Positions 51,522 to 60,411 of a DNA stretch of 64,000 nucleotides are shown in pieces. Position numbers and translations under genes: made by a program. Source of the stretch: Herbiconiux sp. SALV-R1 (GTDB taxonomy: Bacteria; Actinomycetota; Actinomycetes; Actinomycetales; Microbacteriaceae); the NCBI RefSeq assembly GCF_013113715.1, contig NZ_CP053344.1, forward strand, positions 372,001 through 436,000. Direction: 5' to 3'. The notes under the pieces were generated by a model. That model had not been told where the DNA came from, ran no database searches, and was given only the letters and a program-made list of their open reading frames with translations. How positions within the stretch are numbered: the stretch's first letter is position 1; each line of letters opens with the position of its first letter.

Positions 51522-52553
51522 TCACTTGATGTAGTCGTTGGTGTAATAGGCGTCGAGCGAATCGGCCGGGCTGAGACCCGCGTAGGTCGACAGGATGTCT
51601 TCTGTCGCGGCCCAGTCGCCCTCGTCGCTCTGGCAGATGGGCGAGCCCTCCGTGGCCTCGGTGTGCAGCAGCGGCACGGCAGCGGTGATCTGGGTGAGGG
51701 CGAGCTCGCGGTCGAAGCTCGGCACCCCGGCGACGAAGTCGTCGGCCGCCTTCTCGGGGTTGTCGACCACGAACTGCGCCGACTCCTGGGTGGCCGCGAT
51801 GAAACGCGTGAGCAGGTCTTCGTTCTCGGCCGCCCAGTCCTTGTTCACCACGATGCCCATGCTGAGCGTGTCGACCCCGAGATCGGAGAAGGCGAGGTAG
51901 TCCATCTTCTCGCCGGAGCTCTGCTCGATCGCCGGCAGCTGCAGCGTGTAGTAGCCGAGGAACGCGTCGGATGCGCCGGTGAGTACCGAACTCTGTTTCG
52001 CCGCCGGGTCGGCGAGACCGACCATGTTCACGTCGCTGTCTTGCAGGTCGTTGGCGGCGAGCACGGCCGGGAAGATCTGCGACAGGGAGTCGCCCGGGGT
52101 CACCGCGATCGTCTTGCCCTTGAGGTCGTCGATGCCGGTGATGCCCGCCGAGGCGGGGAAGATCGCCGACATCGGATTGCGCTGGGCGAGCACGCACACC
52201 GCCTGCACGGGGAGGCCCTTGCTCACGCCGCCCATCATCGTTCCTGAATCGACCAGCCCGACCGGATCGCTTCCCGAGGCCACCAGCTGCAGCGTCGACG
52301 CCGAACCGGTGCCCTCCTGGGGCTGCAGCTCGATGCCGTGCTCGGCGTAGATGCCCTCTTCCATGCCGGCGAAGAACCAGGGGTGATCGGCGGCCTCGAA
52401 GGTCCAGTTGAGGCGGATGGGGAGCACGTCGAGCTCGCCGCTTCCGCTGGTGGCGGGCGAGTCGGCGGGCGTGGTGCCGGAACAGGCGGCGAGGGCCAGT
52501 GCTGCGGAGCCGGCGAGCACGAGCGACGCCAGCCGGGCGGGTTTCTTGTTCAC
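51522..52553 (-). CDS. NMT1/THI5-like solute-binding lipoprotein
   Basis: A 343-aa binding protein with lipobox LALAACSG (Cys at about 24). The mature part IRLNWTFEAADHPWFFAGMEEGIYAEHGIEL begins as ThiY/SsuA-type proteins do, then GSASTLQLVASGSDPVGLVDSG and KTIAVTPGDSLSQIFPAVLAANDL. The ligand is probably a small aromatic, pyridine or pyrimidine-like compound. GTG start. First component of the importer in gene order. Confidence 0.9.
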   Translation of the reverse strand: MNKKPARLASLVLAGSAALALAACSGTTPADSPATSGSGELDVLPIRLNWTFEAADHPWFFAGMEEGIYAEHGIELQPQEGTGSASTLQLVASGSDPVGLVDSGTMMGGVSKGLPVQAVCVLAQRNPMSAIFPASAGITGIDDLKGKTIAVTPGDSLSQIFPAVLAANDLQDSDVNMVGLADPAAKQSSVLTGASDAFLGYYTLQLPAIEQSSGEKMDYLAFSDLGVDTLSMGIVVNKDWAAENEDLLTRFIAATQESAQFVVDNPEKAADDFVAGVPSFDRELALTQITAAVPLLHTEATEGSPICQSDEGDWAATEDILSTYAGLSPADSLDAYYTNDYIK

Positions 52554-52607
52554 GGATCTCTCCTTTGAGATGTGTGCTGCAGGATGGGGTGGTGCGGACG
52601 GGGTGGA

Positions 52608-53483
52608 TCAGACGGCGGGCCCGGTGGTGACGGTGCCCTCCGAGCGCTGCGAGACGTGCCAGGGGATGACGAGCCGTTCCACCAGGGAGACGGCGTAGTA
52701 GAGCACGAGACCGAGCACCGTCAGGATGGCGATCGCTGCGAACAGCAGGGGCGTGTCGAGGTTGGCGTTCGCGCGCAGGAGCAGGTACCCGAGCCCCTGG
52801 GTGGCGCCGACGAACTCGCCCACCACCGCGCCGACGACCGCGAGCGTGATGGCCACCTTCACGCCGGCGAAGACGTGGGGGAGCGCGGCGGGCAGCCGCA
52901 CCTTGCGGAAGATCGACCAGGTGCCGCCGCCCATCGAGCGCACGAGGCTCGCCATGTCGGGGTTCGACGAACGCAACCCGGTCATCGTGTCGAGCAGGAT
53001 TGGGAAGAAGCAGATCAAGAAGGTGACGAGCACCTTCGGCAGGATGCCGAACCCGAACCACACCACGAACAGCGGCGCCAGCGCGATCTTCGGCACGGTC
53101 TGCAGCAGCACGATGAAGGGGTACACGATCGTCTCGAACCAGCGGAACGACACCAGCAGCATGGCCACCGGGATGCTCACGAGCACGGCGATGCTGAAGC
53201 CGGCGAGCACCTCGCCCGTCGTGACGAGCGTGGCCGTCCAGAGCTCGTCGCGGTTCGTCCAGAGCGACTCCGCCGCGTCGACCGGCGTGGGCAGGATGTA
53301 GGTGGGCAGGTCGAACAGCACGGCGACGAGCTGCCAGACCAGCAGCACGAACAGCCCGACGGCCGCGGTGATGACCCAGCGGTAGTTCTTCGACCAGGCG
53401 CCTCTGCGACGCGGCGGTGACGTGGTGACGGGGGAGTCCCCGTCGTCGGCGAGCTGCGTGGCAGCGGTGGCGGTGTTCGTCAT
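52608..53483 (-). CDS. ABC importer permease, SsuC/NitT type
   Basis: A 291-aa inner-membrane protein with six TM helices after a roughly 35-aa N-terminal tail. EAA-loop region RSMGGGTWSIFRKVRLPAALPHVFAGVKVAITLA and VVGEFVGATQGLGYLLLRA are typical of the taurine/nitrate group. It pairs with the ATPase and the SBP. 10 bp downstream of the epimerase-like gene on the same strand. Confidence 0.93.
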   Translation of the reverse strand: MTNTATAATQLADDGDSPVTTSPPRRRGAWSKNYRWVITAAVGLFVLLVWQLVAVLFDLPTYILPTPVDAAESLWTNRDELWTATLVTTGEVLAGFSIAVLVSIPVAMLLVSFRWFETIVYPFIVLLQTVPKIALAPLFVVWFGFGILPKVLVTFLICFFPILLDTMTGLRSSNPDMASLVRSMGGGTWSIFRKVRLPAALPHVFAGVKVAITLAVVGAVVGEFVGATQGLGYLLLRANANLDTPLLFAAIAILTVLGLVLYYAVSLVERLVIPWHVSQRSEGTVTTGPAV

Positions 53484-53493
53484 CGCGGCAGCC

Positions 53494-54510
53494 TCAGAAC
53501 TCGCCGTCGCGCTGCTGGAACTTCGTGGGCTTGCCGATGGTGGGGCCGGATGCGGCGACCCAGTCGCCGACCCGCTCGATCATCTGCGCCAGCGTCGTGG
53601 AGGGGAAACCGAACTCGGTCTGCAGCGACGAGCCGTCCATCACGTAGGCCGTTCCGGTCTCGACCCCGTCGAACACCGGCCGGGTTCCGAAGCGCTCGCC
53701 GAACCTCTCGGCGAGCCAGCGGATCGACACGATCTCGGGGCCGGTGATGTTGAGCCGGCGGGGAGGCGTCGAGGCCAGGTGCAGCGAACGGATGGCGTAC
53801 TCCGCGACATCGCGCTGCCAGATGACGCTGGCGTGCCCCATGGCGAGCGGGATGGGCGTGCCGTCGTGCACGGCCTGGGCGATCTCCTGCAGTACGCCGT
53901 ACCGGGTCTCGATCGAGTAACCGAGACGGAAGATCAGCAGCGGTGTTCCGTTCTTCAGCGAGAAGTGCTCGAAGATGCGTTCCCGACCGAGGCACGACAT
54001 GGCGTACTCGCCGATCGGCCCCGACGCATCCGACTCCCGGGAGCCGCCGGTGGAGACGTCGGCGAGGGGGTAGGTGACGAGGGTGGAGAACGCCACGATG
54101 CGCGAGTCGCGGAACCGCTCGGCCACCCGGCCGGGCAGGTAGGAGTTCATCATCCAGGTGTGGTGCTCGTTGCCGGTGGTGCCGAACTTGTTGCCGGCCA
54201 TGAAGATGACGTTCCGGGCCTCGGGCAGTCCGTCGAGCTCGAGGTCGTCGGTGAGGTCGGCGGGCACCACGTCGACGCCGTAGCTCTCGAGCGACTCGCG
54301 CGCGGCCGGGTCGCTGAAGCGGGCGACACCGAAGACCTTCTTGTCGACGCCCGCCTCCTCGATGGCACGGCGGGCCATGATGGCCACGCTGGGGCCGACC
54401 TTGCCTCCGACGCCCAGCACCATGATGTCGCCGTCGAGCCGGCCGATGTCGTCGATGAGTGCGGGGGTGGGAACCGTGAGGTCCGCTTCGATCTGCTGAA
54501 TTGCCGTCAT
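53494..54510 (-). CDS. NAD-dependent epimerase/dehydratase-like protein
   Basis: A 338-aa atypical SDR (extended type). GVGGKVGPSVAIMARR is a degenerate GxxGxxG cofactor loop, followed by ARFSDP, VVPADLTDDL, MAGNKFGTTG, ST/Y-like FSTLVTYPLAD, and RFPxTT-like FGFPSTTLAQMI near the end. The catalytic YxxxK is not obvious in the usual place (the nearest is EYAMSCLGRERIF, YxxxxLxRE), so it may bind rather than turn over a sugar. It heads the operon, divergent from the PucR regulator by 108 bp. Confidence 0.8.
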   Translation of the reverse strand: MTAIQQIEADLTVPTPALIDDIGRLDGDIMVLGVGGKVGPSVAIMARRAIEEAGVDKKVFGVARFSDPAARESLESYGVDVVPADLTDDLELDGLPEARNVIFMAGNKFGTTGNEHHTWMMNSYLPGRVAERFRDSRIVAFSTLVTYPLADVSTGGSRESDASGPIGEYAMSCLGRERIFEHFSLKNGTPLLIFRLGYSIETRYGVLQEIAQAVHDGTPIPLAMGHASVIWQRDVAEYAIRSLHLASTPPRRLNITGPEIVSIRWLAERFGERFGTRPVFDGVETGTAYVMDGSSLQTEFGFPSTTLAQMIERVGDWVAASGPTIGKPTKFQQRDGEF

Positions 54511-54618
54511 GGGCTTCTCCCGGTGTCTCGAGTGACTGCTCTGTCACTCCTCCACGCTTCCAGGTGGACCTTCCCAAATCGACGGGATGATTCCCAAGAT
54601 CTCCTCTATGGTTTTGTG

Positions 54619-55809
54619 ATGGTCTCCCAATCGTTTCGCTACGCACCCAACATCGAACTGCTCACCGCCCGAGCCGTCGACCTCATGTGGGACATCTACG
54701 AGGGGTACTCCGACGACGTCTTCGACAAGAAGGAGCTCATCCCCTCGGTGGCGAAGAACATCGACCTCGGGGTGCGCGTGCTGCGGCGCGGGAGCCCGCC
54801 GACCCGTGCGGAGTTGCTGCCGGGGCGCGACCTCGGAGGGCGCCGGGCGAGTCAGGGAGTGCCGCTCGAGTCGGTCATCCAGGCCTACCGGTCGACGGAG
54901 CGCACCATCATCCTCGACCTCTTCTCGGGGTCGCAGGCCTGGCCGGTCGAGCTCACCAGCCACTACGCCGATCTCATCATCAGCACCTTCGACCTGCTCA
55001 CCCAGGAGATGATCAACTCCTATCGCGAGACCGCTTCGGCGATCGAGGCCGCTCAGCGCCGGGTCGAGAACGAGCTCGTGACCGCCATCGCGAACGGTGC
55101 AGTGCCCGCGGCGAGCGACCTCGACCGCTGGACGCACACGCTGAGGATCGAGCAGCAGGGGCCGTGGTTCTCGTTCGCGATCGGGAGCGTCCGCAACGCC
55201 GACCACGTCGAGGTGCTGCGCCTGCGCCAGCGGATCGCGGCGGCGGTGCAGGCCTACGTCATCGGCCCCGTGCTGTTCGGCGACATGGGCAGGCTGACGG
55301 TCGCGCTCGCCCGGCCTCGAGGGCGTGTGAACGACATTCCGCAGCTGCTCGCCCGGGTTCTCGAGGGTTTCGAGTCGGCCGCCGGGTACGCGATCGGGGT
55401 CGGAGGGGTGAGTGCCGATCTCGTCGCCGCGCAGGAGTCGTGCGAGGAGGCGAGGGATGCGGTGGCGGCCGCCCTCGGAGGGGTTCGCCCCGGCCGGGTG
55501 GTGCAGTTCGACGACGTTCTCGTCGAGGTGCTGCTGGCGCGGGAACCGGAGCTCGCCTCCCGGCTCGTCGAGAGCCGTCTCGGGGCGCTCCGCGAGCATC
55601 CGCACCTCATCGACACCCTCGAGGCCCTCGTCACCTGCAATCACTCCCAGGCCGCGGTGGCGAAGGCGCTGTTCGTGCACCCCAACACGGTGACCTATCG
55701 CATCAAGCGCATCCAGGAGCTCACCGGCTTCGACCCTCTCTCGATGGCGCACTTCTCCCAGATGGCGACGGCGTTGATGTGGCGGCGGATGGAGCGCGCC
55801 ACCTCTTGA
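54619..55809 (+). CDS. PucR-family regulator
   Basis: A 396-aa regulator with the PucR C-terminal helix-turn-helix (HSQAAVAKALFVHPNTVTYRIKRIQELTGFD in blocks) and a central GGDEF-like domain (SFAIGSVRNADHVEVLRL, GRLTVALARPRGR, GYAIGVGGVSADLVAAQESCEEARDAV). The N-terminal 170 aa form a helical sensor domain. PucR proteins control purine, pyrimidine and aromatic catabolic genes. It is divergent from the eight-gene operon and is the obvious candidate activator. ATG has no strong ribosome site. Confidence 0.92.
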   Translation: MVSQSFRYAPNIELLTARAVDLMWDIYEGYSDDVFDKKELIPSVAKNIDLGVRVLRRGSPPTRAELLPGRDLGGRRASQGVPLESVIQAYRSTERTIILDLFSGSQAWPVELTSHYADLIISTFDLLTQEMINSYRETASAIEAAQRRVENELVTAIANGAVPAASDLDRWTHTLRIEQQGPWFSFAIGSVRNADHVEVLRLRQRIAAAVQAYVIGPVLFGDMGRLTVALARPRGRVNDIPQLLARVLEGFESAAGYAIGVGGVSADLVAAQESCEEARDAVAAALGGVRPGRVVQFDDVLVEVLLAREPELASRLVESRLGALREHPHLIDTLEALVTCNHSQAAVAKALFVHPNTVTYRIKRIQELTGFDPLSMAHFSQMATALMWRRMERATS

Positions 55810-55849
55810 CGCTGGGGCGGGCTCCGATTAGCGTGCCTCCGTATCCACT

Positions 55850-55874
55850 TTGTTTCTGCAACACAGTGAAACAA
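55850..55874. promoter_or_regulatory. Operator-like palindrome before the lyase gene
   Basis: TTGTTTC-N11-GAAACAA, perfect 7-bp arms, 25 bp before the lyase start. The half-site GAAACAA(AG) also occurs twice upstream of the glycosidase operon (63744-63765), pointing to one shared LacI-type regulator. Confidence 0.6.
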
Positions 55875-55899
55875 CCGGCACAATTCAATGAGGAGTCCC

Positions 55900-58353
55900 G
55901 TGCGCATCCATCGAAATACGCCTCCTGTCCCTGATCGACACGTCTCCCGGCGAAGCCTGCTGCTGGGCACTCTCGTCGGCGCCACCGCGGTCGGCGCGGT
56001 CACCACCGCGGGGCAGGGCGTGCTGCCCGCCATCGGCACCGTGCCCGCCGCGAGCGGGCTGTTCGACCCGGCCCTGAACGGCCAGCACCCCCGCATCATC
56101 CTGGGCAGCCGGGTCTCGATGGCCGAACTGCAACGTCGTGCCGCGGCGCCGGCCTACGCCGGATTCGTGAACTCGATGCTCGGCTACGCGACGGCCCGCG
56201 CGGCGCTGCCGACCCTGACGGGCGCGGGGAACGACCAGCAGTGGCAGTCGGTGTACTGGGGTCTGCCGGAGCTCGCGATGTCGTACCTCATCACCGGCGA
56301 CAGCGCCTACGCCACGAAGGTGCGCAACTGGACGCTCTACGTCGCCGACCCCGCCAACTTCCCCGACTGGGGAGTCGAGAACGGTGGGTCGATGTCGAAC
56401 GCCGTGGGCCTCATCGGCGTCTCCCTCGCCTACGACTGGTGCTTCGAGCTGTTCTCGGAGGCGGAGCGCACGATGATCCGCGACAAGCTCGCCCTGCAGG
56501 CCGACCGTCTCATCGCGCAGTTCTCCAACACCGGCATCGCGAACGACGCCTACTGGAAGAACGATCCGCAGCCCAACCACCGGCACTTCCGCATCGACGG
56601 CGTGGTCGTCGCCGCTGCCGCCATTCATGGCGACGGTGCCGCCGACAGCTCCGAGAGCGACGACTACCGGCTGGAGTTCGGCCGCAGCCAGCTGCGTCAG
56701 GTGCTCAGCTGGATCTCGCCCGACGGGTCGCAGCACGAGAGCATCACCTACGCGACCTACGGCAACGAGCACCTGGTGCGCGCCGTCGATGTGCTGGAAT
56801 CGGTCGGCAGCGGCGACCTGTGGGCGGAGCCCGAGATCCCGGGCATGGGGGCGTTCAAGATCGACGTGTCGCTGCCCAAGAACGTCGGGCAGTTCTCCTA
56901 CGGCGACACCGACGGGTCGCTTTACTACTTCAACCCCTACCTTTGGCACATCGCCTCGAAGTACCAGGACTCGCAGCTGCAGGAGTTCCTGCAGCGGGTG
57001 TACCAATCAGGGCCCGCAGGCGTGAGCTCGTTCTTCTACAACGCCTGGAACCTGCTCTGGCACGACGACTCGCTGGCCGCCGCGGGGCTCGACGACCGGC
57101 AGACCACCCGGCTCTACCCCGACCTCGGCGTGCTCGCGTCGCGCTCCGACTGGAGCGACACCGGCGTCTCCCTGCACGTCAAGGCGGGGGTGATGGGCGG
57201 CGTTCGCCTCAACGAGTGGCGCGACCGGCTGGGCCCGAACTCCCGATACATCAACGTCGCCCACGACCATCCCGACGGCGGCCACTTCAGCCTCTCGTTC
57301 GGCGGCGCGATCTTCGGAGCCTACGCACCCTACGGCGCCTACCTCACGAAGCAGACCAACGCGGTCGTGGCGGGCTCCGACGTGGGTCAGGCCGGGGAAC
57401 GGGCGTCGGGGTTCACGCAGCCGTACGCCGACATGCGTGGCCGGGCGAGCATCCCCGCCCTCAACGCGATCGGGGCCGACACCGTGGTCGTCGCCGACAC
57501 CACGGGTCTCTACGCGGCCCCGAGCACCTCGGGCATCACGCGGGCCCGGCGCACGATCGCCTACGTCGACCGGCAGGCAGCGATCGTGCTCGACGACGTG
57601 ACGGTCTCGTCGGCCCGCAACATCCACTCGCTGTTCCACAGCAAGGGCACGGTCTCGGCCGTCACCGGGGGGAGCGACATCGCCCAGACGGTCGGGTCGT
57701 CGACGGTCACCGCGCGATACCTGCAGTCGTCGCCCGACGCCGGCGCGACGTGCACCAACGGCGCCGGCCTGCTGCCGGAGCTCGGCACGACCTGGCGCAC
57801 CACGGTGCCCGGCGCGAGCTCGGCGCGCATCGCGACGGCGCTGGTGCCGCAGCGCACGGCCGCCGACGCCGCGACGCTGAGCTCGGCCGCGAGCGGCAGC
57901 CAGTTCAGCGCCGAGCTCGCCCGGCCGAACCGGCTCGACACGGTGGCCATCGCGACGACGAGCGACGGATACGGCGCGCTCTCGGTCGCCGGAGCCTCCG
58001 GCAACGGCAGGGCGCTGCTGGTGCGCAGCGAGGGTTCGACGCCCGTGCCCACGACGCTGACGGCCGTCGACGCGACGTTCGTGGAGTTCGCCGGCGCCCG
58101 GGTCGAGGTGAACGGCGGGCGACGCAATCTCCGGCTCGCGACGAACGGCACGACGATCACCGTGCAGGTCGACGCCGTGACTCCGGGAGCGACCCCTGCC
58201 GCCAACCTCACGCTCGGGCTCCTCGACCCCGGTGCGTTCAGTGTGACGGTCGACGGCGAGCTGCGCGACTACTACACGGTGGGGTCGAACGGGCGCATCA
58301 CGGTGAACCTCGAGCCGACGGCGGCGCACACGCTCATCTACGACCTGCCCTGA
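55900..58353 (+). CDS. Tat-exported heparinase II/III-like polysaccharide lyase
   Basis: A 817-aa secreted protein. Twin-arginine leader VSRRSLLLGTLVGATAVGAVTTAGQG. N-terminal alpha/alpha toroid (about 60-380) with NDPQPNHRHFRIDG as the likely catalytic Asn/His region, then a beta-sandwich domain starting at the metal-binding HDHPDGGHFSLSFGG (heparinase-superfamily hallmark), and more beta modules to the end. The GTG start is chosen because AGGAG lies four bases upstream; an ATG 12 bp earlier has none. It probably cleaves a uronate-containing polysaccharide outside the cell. Confidence 0.88.
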   Translation: MRIHRNTPPVPDRHVSRRSLLLGTLVGATAVGAVTTAGQGVLPAIGTVPAASGLFDPALNGQHPRIILGSRVSMAELQRRAAAPAYAGFVNSMLGYATARAALPTLTGAGNDQQWQSVYWGLPELAMSYLITGDSAYATKVRNWTLYVADPANFPDWGVENGGSMSNAVGLIGVSLAYDWCFELFSEAERTMIRDKLALQADRLIAQFSNTGIANDAYWKNDPQPNHRHFRIDGVVVAAAAIHGDGAADSSESDDYRLEFGRSQLRQVLSWISPDGSQHESITYATYGNEHLVRAVDVLESVGSGDLWAEPEIPGMGAFKIDVSLPKNVGQFSYGDTDGSLYYFNPYLWHIASKYQDSQLQEFLQRVYQSGPAGVSSFFYNAWNLLWHDDSLAAAGLDDRQTTRLYPDLGVLASRSDWSDTGVSLHVKAGVMGGVRLNEWRDRLGPNSRYINVAHDHPDGGHFSLSFGGAIFGAYAPYGAYLTKQTNAVVAGSDVGQAGERASGFTQPYADMRGRASIPALNAIGADTVVVADTTGLYAAPSTSGITRARRTIAYVDRQAAIVLDDVTVSSARNIHSLFHSKGTVSAVTGGSDIAQTVGSSTVTARYLQSSPDAGATCTNGAGLLPELGTTWRTTVPGASSARIATALVPQRTAADAATLSSAASGSQFSAELARPNRLDTVAIATTSDGYGALSVAGASGNGRALLVRSEGSTPVPTTLTAVDATFVEFAGARVEVNGGRRNLRLATNGTTITVQVDAVTPGATPAANLTLGLLDPGAFSVTVDGELRDYYTVGSNGRITVNLEPTAAHTLIYDLP

Positions 58354-58376
58354 GGCGGGAGGTCGGAAGCCGAGTC

Positions 58377-58405
58377 GGCGGGTCTGCTCGAGGAGCAGGC
58401 CCGCC
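58377..58405. terminator. Shared terminator between convergent genes
   Basis: GGCGGGTCTGCT and AGCAGGCCCGCC pair over 12 bp (one G-T) with a 5-nt loop, between the lyase and the hydroxyacid dehydrogenase; works for both strands. Confidence 0.8.
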
Positions 58406-58409
58406 GGTC

Positions 58410-59408
58410 TCAGGCGAGAACGGGCAGCATGCGGTGGTCGATCGCTCCTTCGAGCGGCTCGCCGTGCGCGTACCGCCGGAGCTCCTCCACCATGAAGGCG
58501 CCGAGGGATGCGACCTCGGTGCCCTGCACGCCGGCAGCGTGCGGAGTGCAGAACACGTTGGGCAGCCGCAGCAGCAGGTCGCCCGGCGGCAGCGGCTCGG
58601 GGTCGGTGACGTCGAGTACGGCGTCGATGCGGCCGCTCGCGCACTCGAGGCGAAGTGCGTCGTGGTCGACGAGGGCCCCGCGGGCCGTGTTGACGAGCGT
58701 GGCGCCGTCTTTCATCAGCGCGAGGCGCCGTGCATCCATCATGCGGCGGGTTGCGGCGACATCCGGAGCGTGCAGCGACACGATGTCGCTCTGGGCGCAC
58801 AGCTCGTCGAGCTCCACCTGCCGGGCGCCGAGCCCGGCGATGACGGCGGGATCGACCACGGGGTCGTACACCGAGACGTCCCAGTCGTCGGCGACGAGGC
58901 GCTCGATGACGCCACGCCCGATGGCCGACGCCCCGACGATGCCCACCGTCGTGCCCGGGCGGCCGCGACGACCGCGCACGGGCACGAACGACCCCTCGCG
59001 GTAGGTCTGCGCGAGCGGGAAGACGCGGTGCGCGGCGAGTGTGATCACGGCGACCGTGTACTCGACGACGGGCTGCGCACCGAGCGCCGCGGCCGAGGTG
59101 ACCACGAGACCCGAGCGCCAGCCGGCGTCGTGCACCGTGCCCTTGATCGAGCCCGCCGCGTGGAAGACGGCGCGGAGTCGGGGTGCCCGGGCGAGTAGGG
59201 CTTCGTCGACGGGCAGGGCGCCCCAGCTCGTGACCAGCACCTCGGCCTCGTCGAGGCGCTCGGCGACCGGATCGTCGAGGCTTGCCAGCGGTCGGGGGTC
59301 GAGGAGCTCCACGACCTGCTCGAGCTCGGCGCGCAGGTCGGGTGGGAACACCTCGCACACGACGTCGGCCCACATCGACAGGAGGGCCTTGGGTCGCCCG
59401 GCGCTCAT
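58410..59408 (-). CDS. D-isomer-specific 2-hydroxyacid dehydrogenase
   Basis: A 332-aa NAD-dependent dehydrogenase. GIVGASAIGRGVIERL (Rossmann), VNTARGALVDHDAL with the Arg of the active-site NTARG, D in VLDVTDPEPLP (Glu pair position) and the His of NVFCTPHAAGVQG complete the R-E-H set. The start MSAGRPK is in an ATGA overlap with the esterase. Likely reduces or oxidises a 2-keto/2-hydroxy acid from polysaccharide breakdown. Last gene of a three-gene operon with the esterase and GH3 protein. Confidence 0.9.
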   Translation of the reverse strand: MSAGRPKALLSMWADVVCEVFPPDLRAELEQVVELLDPRPLASLDDPVAERLDEAEVLVTSWGALPVDEALLARAPRLRAVFHAAGSIKGTVHDAGWRSGLVVTSAAALGAQPVVEYTVAVITLAAHRVFPLAQTYREGSFVPVRGRRGRPGTTVGIVGASAIGRGVIERLVADDWDVSVYDPVVDPAVIAGLGARQVELDELCAQSDIVSLHAPDVAATRRMMDARRLALMKDGATLVNTARGALVDHDALRLECASGRIDAVLDVTDPEPLPPGDLLLRLPNVFCTPHAAGVQGTEVASLGAFMVEELRRYAHGEPLEGAIDHRMLPVLA

Positions 59409-60385
59409 GCCGCGCACCTCGCGCGAACCCACTCCAGGGCCCGCCACGCCTGGTGGGCGCCGCCGCCCTCGTGGCCGTTGTAGGGGTAGACGGCGATCTC
59501 CTTGTCCGACCCCCGGTACCGGTTGAAGGCGGCGAAGACGGTGCGCGGCGCGCAGACCGAGTCGGCCAGCGCGACGGAAAACAGCGCCGGGGCCTCGGCG
59601 AGGGTGACGAGGTTCGCCACGTCGAAGTAGGAGAGGGTGTCGAGCACGGTGCGTTCCTGCTCACGGTTGACCATGAGGTACTGGAGCACCTCGCCGTAGC
59701 CCGAGGAGTAATCGGAGGTGAGCGCGAGCGCCTCGGGGAAGTCGCACAGGAACGGGACGTCGGTGACCACACCCGCGAGGTCGCCGAGCAGGCCGGCGGC
59801 CGCGAGCGCGATACCGCCGCCCTGGCTGACCCCACCCGCGAAGACGCGACTCGTCTCCACGTCGGGGATGCTCCGCATGGCCTCGACGGCCCGCACGGCG
59901 TCGACGAAGACCCGGCGGTAATAGTAGGTGGCGGGCGAGGAGATGCCGCGGGTGACCCAGCCAGCGGTCTCGGGGCCGGTGCCACCGTGCGGATCGGGGG
60001 TGGCGCCGGCCGTCCACGCGCCGCCCTGCCCTCGGGTGTCGACGGCGAGGTGCGCGAACCCCGCCTGCGGCCAGAGGCGCGGTTCGTGCGGGAGCCCGCG
60101 CCCGCCGCGATACCCGTGGAACTCCACGAACCCCGGCAGGGGCTCGTTCGCGGAGTGGGTGGGCAGCCGCAGCCACGCCCGGATGCGGTCGCCGCCGAAC
60201 CCTGCGAAGGAGACGTCGAACACGCGGAGACCTGGGAACCCGAGCGCGACCTCCTCCCGCTCGACGTCGAGCGGCAGCTCACGGGCCCGGGCGAGAGTGT
60301 CGCCCCAGAACGACTCGAAGTCGGCGGGCAGCGTCAGCTCGGGGGAGTGCTCGCGGAGGCGCTCGAGGGGAAGGTCGAAGAGCAT
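59405..60385 (-). CDS. Acetyl-xylan-esterase/cephalosporin-deacetylase-type hydrolase
   Basis: A 326-aa alpha/beta hydrolase of the AXE1 (CE7) group. Catalytic Ser in FAGGVSQGGGIAL, Asp in VALADSVCAPRT and His in NGHEGGGAHQ; the RGQGG block VDTRGQGGAWTAG matches CE7 esterases. It removes acetyl groups from polysaccharides or oligosaccharides. It has no signal peptide, so works inside the cell on imported oligosaccharides. Lies 27 bp after the GH3-type gene. Confidence 0.92.
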   Translation of the reverse strand: MLFDLPLERLREHSPELTLPADFESFWGDTLARARELPLDVEREEVALGFPGLRVFDVSFAGFGGDRIRAWLRLPTHSANEPLPGFVEFHGYRGGRGLPHEPRLWPQAGFAHLAVDTRGQGGAWTAGATPDPHGGTGPETAGWVTRGISSPATYYYRRVFVDAVRAVEAMRSIPDVETSRVFAGGVSQGGGIALAAAGLLGDLAGVVTDVPFLCDFPEALALTSDYSSGYGEVLQYLMVNREQERTVLDTLSYFDVANLVTLAEAPALFSVALADSVCAPRTVFAAFNRYRGSDKEIAVYPYNGHEGGGAHQAWRALEWVRARCAA

Positions 60386-60411
60386 GGGGTCGGTCCTCGG
60401 GTGTCGATGGG

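Noticed and set aside
56241-60282. Two very long Arg-rich frames (985 and 1091 aa) across the lyase region
   Set aside because: They cross gene borders and terminators and have no recognisable domain.
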